Source: Candidatus Hydrogenedentota bacterium
GTDB taxonomy: Bacteria; Hydrogenedentota; Hydrogenedentia; Hydrogenedentales; CAITNO01
Direction of reading: 5' to 3'
Assembly (NCBI GenBank): GCA_029554925.1
Contig: JAKPUV010000897.1
Location: 1-6,609, forward strand
Length of the DNA stretch: 6,609 bases
Shown: positions 1-4,663 of the stretch, one piece after another
Layout of the letters: each line of letters starts with the position of its first letter
Numbering within the stretch: position 1 is the stretch's first letter
Notes under the pieces: model-generated
The model's input: only the letters and a program-made list of their open reading frames with translations
The model's database searches: none
What the model was told of the DNA's origin: nothing
Position numbers and translations under genes: made by a program

Positions 1-75
1 CAGAAGCGCGGCCAGCAACCAGCAGCCCGCGCGCGTTTTCTCTGGTCCCCTATGGACGCCATGCTCGGAAAACAT
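1..75 (-). CDS. Possible N-terminus of a further gene with signal-peptide character (cut by window edge)
   Basis: From the ATG at 75 an open frame runs 25 codons to the edge: a polar start with Arg and Lys (RGPEKTRAG) followed by CWLLAALL, the pattern of the n- and h-regions of a signal peptide. The nearest good Shine-Dalgarno sequence, AAGGAGG around 109-115, is too far away, and the start codon lies within a hairpin that may be a terminator. Another ATG at 62 opens a different, less signal-like frame. The call is tentative and the product cannot be named. Confidence 0.25.
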   Translation of the reverse strand, partial: MFSEHGVHRGPEKTRAGCWLLAALL

Positions 76-103
76 CCCCGCATCTTATCAGAATGGGGGG
101 ATG
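69..103 (-). terminator. Possible intrinsic terminator of the aldolase/NamZ/Nudix-MBL operon
   Basis: CATCCCC (73-79) pairs with GGGGATG (97-103), and after one G-G mismatch CAT (81-83) pairs with ATG (93-95). This gives ten base pairs around a 9-base loop, starting 17 bases past the last stop codon. On the minus strand the stem is followed directly by TTTT (72-69). The T-run is short. The same bases include the start codon of the possible next ORF, so the hairpin could instead affect that start. Confidence 0.45.
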
Positions 104-120
104 ACGGCCTCCTTCACGCT

Positions 121-1581
121 TCAGACCGCACCGGTTTCCCCCAGCCGCCGAAGATGGGCGCGGAGCTGGAGCCGGGCCAGGTCGCGGAGGTCGGCGGGCG
201 TGTCGTTGTAGGCGGCGTCGAGGAGATCGTCCTCCGCGCGGAGGCCCCTTTTCAGCGCCTCAACGATGCGGGCCTCGCGCTGGAGCCGGTGCGCGATGAG
301 GCGGCGCAGGTGGCCGACGCCCTCCGTGCCGGGCATCGCCCATCCGTGGGACGGCACCACCATCTCCAGCCCCTCCAGCGCGGCGGCGCGCTCCAGGCTG
401 TGCAGGTACTGCGTCATGTCGCCGCCGTGTTCGGGGGACACGAGGATGGTGCCTGGGTTGGCAAAGAGGTCGCCGGAGAGCAGCGTGCGGGTGGTCTCCT
501 CCAGGAAGGCAACGTGCCCCGGGTCGTGGCCCGGCGTGTGCAGCGCGCGCAGCCGCCAGGGCGGGTCGCCGGCCGCCTCCAGCACCGCGCCGTCCTCCAG
601 GGGCCGCGCGCCGGGAAACGCCGCCGCCGGGTGCGCCCATACGGGCACGCCGTGCCGCGCCGCGATGAAGGCCGCCGCGCCCGCGTGGTCGCCGTGGGCG
701 TGGGTGAGGGCGACGCCGGCCACCGCGCCGCCGAGGGCGCACAGGTCGTCCAGCCGCGCCGCGAGGCGCGCGCGCTCCTCCCCCGCCACGGGGCCGGGGT
801 CCACGACGATCATCTCCCGCCAGCCGATGACGACGCAGTTGGTGTGGGTGGCCGGGGGCAGGGTCTGCGTGCGCAGGGGAACCACATGGATGCCCGGGCG
901 CGGTTCGATGTAGTCCGCGCGGACGTCATCCACCCCCGGCGGACGCCGCAGGCGTTCGAGGGCGGCGTCCGGCGCGAGCGCCGCCAGGCTCCGCAGAACA
1001 TAGGCGACGGGTGTGGACAGACGGATGCCGCCGTCGCGCCAGCGCGCCAGCGCCGCCGCGGGGGTCAGCCAGTCCAGCCCGCAGATCTCGTCGTCCGGCC
1101 CGCAGAACCCGCCGGAGGGAACGCCCGCGCGGCGGTGCAGGAAATACTGGGTGTCGTAGCGGATGGGGGAAAAGGACGGCGTGATCCAGCGGCCCGCGGG
1201 GGTGAAGGCCGCCGCGTCCACGCGGCATCCGGCCTCCCGCAGCCAGGCGGAGAAACGCAGTCCCCCGCGGTTCAGCGCGGCGCGCGCCGCCGCCAGCGCG
1301 TCCGGGCCGGGAATCGGCCCCTCCGCCAGCAGCAGGCCGGTCTCCTCGAAAACCTCCCGGACCGCGCCCGCAAGAAAGGGGGCGGGGGCGCCGTTCACCA
1401 CGGGCACCTCCGCGTCGTCCGGAACGAGACCGCCGCCGAGAAAGGCGTGGTGGCCGCCCATGAAGGGAAGTGCAGGGTTACGCCTCCCGAGAAGGACGGC
1501 CCCGCCCCGCGACAGGTCGCAGACCACCATTGCGGCGGCTTCCCGCGGGGGCACGCCCACGCCGAACATCCCGCCGCCCAC
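121..1581 (-). CDS. Fused Nudix hydrolase (NUDT19-like) and LACTB2-like metallo-beta-lactamase-fold protein
   Basis: This 486-residue protein joins two hydrolase domains and has no signal peptide. Residues about 15-195 are Nudix: FLGGGLVPDDAE at 47-58 and REVFEETGLLL at 75-85 form a Nudix box split by an insertion of roughly ten residues, as in the NUDT19 group, whose animal members cleave CoA and acyl-CoA. Residues about 215-415 carry a complete metallo-beta-lactamase metal site: H294-A-H296-G-D298-H299, H352, D371 and H412. The C-terminal helical region (about 425-486, HRLQREARI, ending HLRRLGETGAV) resembles the winged-helix end of LACTB2, known in human as a mitochondrial endoribonuclease; bacterial relatives are mostly uncharacterised. 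The substrate is unknown; a thioester, nucleotide or RNA product is possible. It starts 3 bases after the AmiE-NamZ stop, so it is in the same operon. GTG is preferred as the start because of its Shine-Dalgarno site. Confidence 0.92.
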   Translation of the reverse strand: MGGGMFGVGVPPREAAAMVVCDLSRGGAVLLGRRNPALPFMGGHHAFLGGGLVPDDAEVPVVNGAPAPFLAGAVREVFEETGLLLAEGPIPGPDALAAARAALNRGGLRFSAWLREAGCRVDAAAFTPAGRWITPSFSPIRYDTQYFLHRRAGVPSGGFCGPDDEICGLDWLTPAAALARWRDGGIRLSTPVAYVLRSLAALAPDAALERLRRPPGVDDVRADYIEPRPGIHVVPLRTQTLPPATHTNCVVIGWREMIVVDPGPVAGEERARLAARLDDLCALGGAVAGVALTHAHGDHAGAAAFIAARHGVPVWAHPAAAFPGARPLEDGAVLEAAGDPPWRLRALHTPGHDPGHVAFLEETTRTLLSGDLFANPGTILVSPEHGGDMTQYLHSLERAAALEGLEMVVPSHGWAMPGTEGVGHLRRLIAHRLQREARIVEALKRGLRAEDDLLDAAYNDTPADLRDLARLQLRAHLRRLGETGAV

Positions 1582-1584
1582 GCG

Positions 1585-3810
1585 TCATTTCTCCAGAACG
1601 GCGCGCTGCTCGGCGCCGGTCTGGTACAGCTTCGGCCGGGCGGTGTCGAAGGCCGCGTGCGAGGCGGCGGCCTCGGCGAGAAGCTCCTCCGCCGACGCGC
1701 CCGCGACGAGGCGTTTCCGCAGTCCGGGACCGCCCGCCAGTGCGTCAAAGTGGGGCTTCCACTTCAGGGCGTCCGCGTGGCGTTTCACCAGCCAGGCCAG
1801 TGCGGCGGCGACCAGTGCGAAGGGCCGCGCGGCGGGCCGGTCGGTGAACCCAAGGTCCACCCCCCGGCAGAGCAGCCCCTTGTATTCCGGACTGGCGGCC
1901 TTGCCGGGGATGGCCTTCGGAATGTACAGCGTCCTCTTGAGGGTCATCCCTGCGGCGTGGGGGCTTGCCGACAGGGCGTCCACCAGCCCCTCATTGTCCA
2001 GCCAGGGCGCGCCGAAGCGCAGGAAGGGCGTCTCGGTGCCGCGGCCCTCGTTGAGGTTCACGCCCTCGAAGAGGCAGGTGCCCGCGTAGGCGAGGGCGCT
2101 GTCGAAGGTCGGCAGGTTGGGCGACGGCGGCACCCAGGGCAGGGCGCACTGGTCGAAGAGCAGCTCGCGCCGCCAGTTCTCCACGGGTTTCACCGTGAGG
2201 TCGAGTTTCTTCTTCCCCGTGATCCCCGCCTGGAAGAACAGGGCCAGCTCGCCCATGGTCATGCCGTGGCGCGCGGGCACGGCGGCGGCGCACACGAGCG
2301 AGGAGGTCTCGGCGGGCAGGCCGCCCTCCAGCACGACCCCGCCCAGGGGGTTGGGGCGGTCCAGCACCTTCACGGGCACCCCGGCCTCGGCGCAGGCCTC
2401 CAGGCACCCCTTCATGGTGGCCATGTAGGTGTACCAGCGCGCGCCCACGTCGGGCAGGTCCACCACCATGAGGTCCACCCCCGAGAGCTGGCCGCCCAGG
2501 GGGCGTTTCTGGTCGCCGTAGAGGCTGATCACCGGCACGGGCCCGGCGGTGGACGTGCCCACGCGCTCGCCCGCCTCGGCCTGCACGCGCAGGCCGTGCT
2601 CCGGCGCGAAGAGGACGCCCACCCGCACGCCGGGGTCCAGCCCCAGCACGTCCAGCGCGGGCCGTTCCAGGCGGTCCACGGCCGCCGTGTTGGTCAGCAG
2701 CGCCGTCTTCCGCTTTCCGCGCACGCCGTCGAAGCCGTCGCGCAGGAGCATGTCGAGGCCGTTCTGCGCGTTGCACGACGCGGGGTAGCGGTCCAGCGCG
2801 ACCGCCGTGTGGAACATGCGCCGCAGGGTGCCGTTGTCCCGCCGCGCGCGCGACGGGTGGCAGGTGTTTGACAGCAGGACGACGAAGAGGCCCGAGGCGC
2901 GGTCCATCCACAGGCTGGTGCCCGTGAAGCCCGTGTGGCCGAAGACCGTCCTCGCGGGAAGGTAGCCGTTGGCCCCCGTCTCGCGCGGGTCGAGCCACCA
3001 GCCGAGACCCTGCCAGGGATAGGTCGGCACGCCGCCGGACAGCAGCATCTCATCGAGCGTCTCCGGCTTGAGGAGCTTTCCGTCGAGGAGGGCGCGGCAG
3101 AACAGCGCCAGGTCCGGCGCGGTGCTGAAGAGGCCCGCGTGCCCCGAGACCCCGCCCATGGCGAAGGCGTTCTCGTCGTGGACCTCGCCGCACAGGAGCC
3201 GCCCCCGCCACGCGCATTGCTCCGTGGGCGCGCAGCGCGGCCGCAGGGTCTCCGGCGGGGTGAACATCGTGTCGCGCATCTTCAGCGGCGAGAAAACCCG
3301 CCGCTTGACGAACTGGGCGAGGGGTTCGCGGGCGGCCTTTTCGGCCACCTGGCCGAGGAGGATGAACCCAAGGTCTGAGTAGACGCGGGCCGCGCCCGGC
3401 GGATGGTCCAGCGGAAGCGCGGCGATGCGCCCGACCATGTCCTCCGGCCCTGTGATCTCCTTGTACCAGAGCTTGAAGGGCTCCAAGCCGCTCGTGTGCG
3501 TGATGAGGTGGCGCAGGGTGAAGCGGTCCAGCCCCGGCAGGGGCAGCCACTCCGACACCCGCTGGTCCAGCGAGAGCTTGCCGTCCTCCTTCAGGAGCAT
3601 GACGGCGGTGGTGGTCGAGACCACCTTGGTGAGCGAGGCGAGATCGTAGACCGTGTCCAGCGCCGCGGGCTCGGGGACGGGTTCCCGCCGGCGCAGGCCC
3701 GTCGCGCCGGAGAACAGGGTCTCCGCGCCGCAACCCACCAGCGCCACCGCGCCGGGGGCCTTCGCCTCCGCCACGGCCCGCGCGAGGATCCGCCCCAAAT
3801 CCAGACTCAT
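1585..3810 (-). CDS. Fusion of AmiE/YbbE-like serine hydrolase with NamZ (DUF1343) exo-beta-N-acetylmuramidase
   Basis: This 741-residue protein has two enzyme domains. Residues 1-340 form a beta-lactamase-fold serine hydrolase: S59-L-T-K62 (nucleophile and general base), Y144-S-D, GHAGLFST at 223-230 and GHTGFTGTSLW at 291-301, the last typical of the YbbE/AmiE group. Residues 345-741 form a NamZ domain (DUF1343, CAZy GH171): LLTN at 371-374, APEHG at 402-406, PDVGARWYTY at 453-462, DRPNP at 484-488 and FEGVNLNEGRGTE at 581-593. In Bacillus subtilis, AmiE removes the peptide from MurNAc-peptides and NamZ releases terminal MurNAc from glycan ends; their genes sit in one cluster. The domain fusion suggests one polypeptide does both steps. 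There is no hydrophobic N-terminal segment, so the protein looks cytoplasmic, unlike the secreted Bacillus enzymes. The ATG overlaps the aldolase stop (ATGA) with no clear Shine-Dalgarno site, consistent with coupled translation. Domain assignment is confident; exact substrates are inferred. Confidence 0.93.
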   Translation of the reverse strand: MSLDLGRILARAVAEAKAPGAVALVGCGAETLFSGATGLRRREPVPEPAALDTVYDLASLTKVVSTTTAVMLLKEDGKLSLDQRVSEWLPLPGLDRFTLRHLITHTSGLEPFKLWYKEITGPEDMVGRIAALPLDHPPGAARVYSDLGFILLGQVAEKAAREPLAQFVKRRVFSPLKMRDTMFTPPETLRPRCAPTEQCAWRGRLLCGEVHDENAFAMGGVSGHAGLFSTAPDLALFCRALLDGKLLKPETLDEMLLSGGVPTYPWQGLGWWLDPRETGANGYLPARTVFGHTGFTGTSLWMDRASGLFVVLLSNTCHPSRARRDNGTLRRMFHTAVALDRYPASCNAQNGLDMLLRDGFDGVRGKRKTALLTNTAAVDRLERPALDVLGLDPGVRVGVLFAPEHGLRVQAEAGERVGTSTAGPVPVISLYGDQKRPLGGQLSGVDLMVVDLPDVGARWYTYMATMKGCLEACAEAGVPVKVLDRPNPLGGVVLEGGLPAETSSLVCAAAVPARHGMTMGELALFFQAGITGKKKLDLTVKPVENWRRELLFDQCALPWVPPSPNLPTFDSALAYAGTCLFEGVNLNEGRGTETPFLRFGAPWLDNEGLVDALSASPHAAGMTLKRTLYIPKAIPGKAASPEYKGLLCRGVDLGFTDRPAARPFALVAAALAWLVKRHADALKWKPHFDALAGGPGLRKRLVAGASAEELLAEAAASHAAFDTARPKLYQTGAEQRAVLEK
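1589..1594 (-). promoter_or_regulatory. Shine-Dalgarno site supporting the GTG start of the Nudix-MBL gene
   Basis: GGAGAA on the minus strand ends 7 bases before the GTG at 1581 and lies inside the last codons of the preceding gene. The alternative ATG at 1569, four codons further in, has only a G-rich run placed too close to it. Confidence 0.65.
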
Positions 3811-4463
3811 CCGAGGGAGTTCCGCGCCACGGCCAGGGCCGTCGCGTACTTCCGCGCGTTCTCCGTGATCTCGGCGAACTTGCCCGCCTTGATGAGGTCC
3901 TTGCCCGCGAGGTTGCCCCCGACGCCGATGGCCGACACGCCCGCGGCCACGAAGGCCGCGAGATTGTTCAGGTCCACGCCGCCCGTGGGCACCAGCGGGA
4001 TGTTCGGCAGGGGCGCGCGCACGGCCTTGATGTAGTCCAGGCCGCCCAGCGACGCGGGGAAGACCTTGACCATGTCCGCGCCCGCCTCCCAGGCGGTGAA
4101 GATTTCCGTGGGCGTGAACGCGCCCGGCAGGCAGGGGCAGCCGTAGCGGTGGGCCGTCTCGATGACCCCCGGCGCGAGCACCGGGCTCACCACATAGCGC
4201 GCCCCCGCGAGAATGGCCAGCCGCGCCGTCTCCGCGTCGAGCACGCTGCCCACGCCCAGGCAGATGTCCGAGGCCGACAGCCGCGCCGCGGCCAGCTCCA
4301 GGCAGCGCAGCGCCCCCGGCGTCGTCATCGTCACCTCGATGCAGCGGATGCCGCCCTCGGCCACGGCCTCCACCACGCGGACCAGGTCCTCCCCGCTGTC
4401 CGCGCGGATGATCGCGATGATCCCGTTGCGCCGGATGTAGTCCAGAACCGTCATTTTGTCCAT
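3807..4463 (-). CDS. KDPG/KHG-family aldolase (2-keto-3-deoxy-6-phosphogluconate aldolase)
   Basis: This 218-residue protein has the usual length of class I KDPG/4-hydroxy-2-oxoglutarate aldolases, cytoplasmic TIM-barrel enzymes that form a Schiff base and split KDPG into pyruvate and glyceraldehyde 3-phosphate. Visible family features are the catalytic Glu43 in IEVTMTTPG, the GVGSVL strand at 70-75, the Schiff-base Lys133 in VKVFPA (same number as in E. coli Eda), and PTGGV at 159-163 for phosphate binding. The position of E. coli Arg49 is Thr here, as in several non-enterobacterial members, so the exact substrate (KDPG, KHG, or an amino-sugar-acid-derived KDPG as for DgaF) cannot be fixed. 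The start at 4463 is set by a strong ribosome-binding site. The gene leads the operon, and its stop codon overlaps the next start as ATGA, implying translational coupling. No edd-like dehydratase is in view. Confidence 0.93.
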   Translation of the reverse strand: MDKMTVLDYIRRNGIIAIIRADSGEDLVRVVEAVAEGGIRCIEVTMTTPGALRCLELAAARLSASDICLGVGSVLDAETARLAILAGARYVVSPVLAPGVIETAHRYGCPCLPGAFTPTEIFTAWEAGADMVKVFPASLGGLDYIKAVRAPLPNIPLVPTGGVDLNNLAAFVAAGVSAIGVGGNLAGKDLIKAGKFAEITENARKYATALAVARNSLG

Positions 4464-4471
4464 GGTCTGCG

Positions 4472-4478
4472 CTCCTCC
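4472..4478 (-). promoter_or_regulatory. Strong Shine-Dalgarno site that sets the aldolase start
   Basis: GGAGGAG on the minus strand ends 8 bases before the ATG at 4463. It fixes that ATG rather than the further-upstream in-frame ATG at 4643, which would add 60 Arg/Pro-rich residues unlike any aldolase and would run through the intergenic hairpin. Confidence 0.85.
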
Positions 4479-4483
4479 GTTGG

Positions 4484-4501
4484 GGCGCCGCGCGCGGCGC
4501 C
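4484..4501. repeat. 18-base perfect palindrome in the operon leader
   Basis: GGCGCCGCGCGCGGCGCC is identical to its reverse complement. It lies in the predicted 5' untranslated region, 5 bases upstream of the aldolase Shine-Dalgarno sequence. As RNA it could fold only as a short GC hairpin; as DNA it could be a protein-binding site. GC-rich genomes produce such palindromes by chance, so the function is open. Confidence 0.4.
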
Positions 4502-4514
4502 GGGTGTCCGAAAC

Positions 4515-4527
4515 GCTATGGTATAGC
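4515..4527. promoter_or_regulatory. Small palindrome over the -10 element, possible operator
   Basis: GCTAT-GGT-ATAGC is a perfect 5-base inverted repeat around a 3-base centre and fully covers the proposed -10 hexamer. A repressor bound there would block RNA polymerase. It is short, could be chance, and no regulator gene is visible in the window. Confidence 0.3.
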
Positions 4528-4547
4528 ACGGCGCGCGAAAAAGTCGA
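4520..4547 (-). promoter_or_regulatory. Candidate sigma70-type promoter for the aldolase operon
   Basis: On the minus strand a -35-like TCGACT (4547-4542) is followed after 16 bases by a -10-like TATACC (4525-4520). Each matches its consensus at four of six positions. The site lies in the only A/T-rich patch of an otherwise extremely GC-rich spacer. The predicted start near 4513 would give a leader of about 50 bases before the aldolase ATG at 4463. Confidence 0.4.
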
Positions 4548-4607
4548 GAGCGGCGCGCGGCTCACCGGGCCCCCGTCTCGGCCCCGCCCGGGGTCTTCAA
4601 GAACACG

Positions 4608-4635
4608 GGTCCGGCGCCCGCCGGGGCGCCGGACC
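4608..4635 (-). terminator. Probable terminator of the PASTA gene
   Basis: A perfect 12-base-pair inverted repeat (4608-4619 with 4624-4635) encloses a 4-base loop, beginning 28 bases past the PASTA stop codon. The stem is almost entirely G and C. On the minus strand it is followed by CGTGTTCTT, only a weak T-tract, so it may be an inefficient or factor-assisted terminator. It separates the PASTA gene from the aldolase-led operon. Confidence 0.6.
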
Positions 4636-4663
4636 GCCTGCATCGTTCATCGTGCCGGATGTG

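Noticed and set aside
52..2871. A 939-codon open frame on the plus strand
   Set aside because: It lies antisense to the Nudix-MBL and AmiE-NamZ genes, and its product is a low-complexity Arg/Gly/His/Ala-rich chain with no domain. Long antisense frames are expected opposite genes with high third-position GC.
3378..3381. YSD in place of the Tyr-x-Asn motif as evidence of a dead hydrolase
   Set aside because: YSDLGF is, as far as I recall, common in YbbE/AmiE-type serine hydrolases, and the Ser-x-x-Lys and HTG motifs are intact, so inactivation is not indicated.
4565..4591. CCGGGC / GCCCGG inverted repeat as a second terminator
   Set aside because: It has only six pairs around a 15-base loop and no T-run on either side; it is likely chance in sequence of this GC content.
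4464..4643. A 60-residue N-terminal extension of the aldolase from the ATG at 4643
   Set aside because: It would cross the intergenic hairpin, promoter-like patch and palindrome, adds Arg/Pro-rich residues foreign to the family, and ignores the strong Shine-Dalgarno site ahead of 4463.
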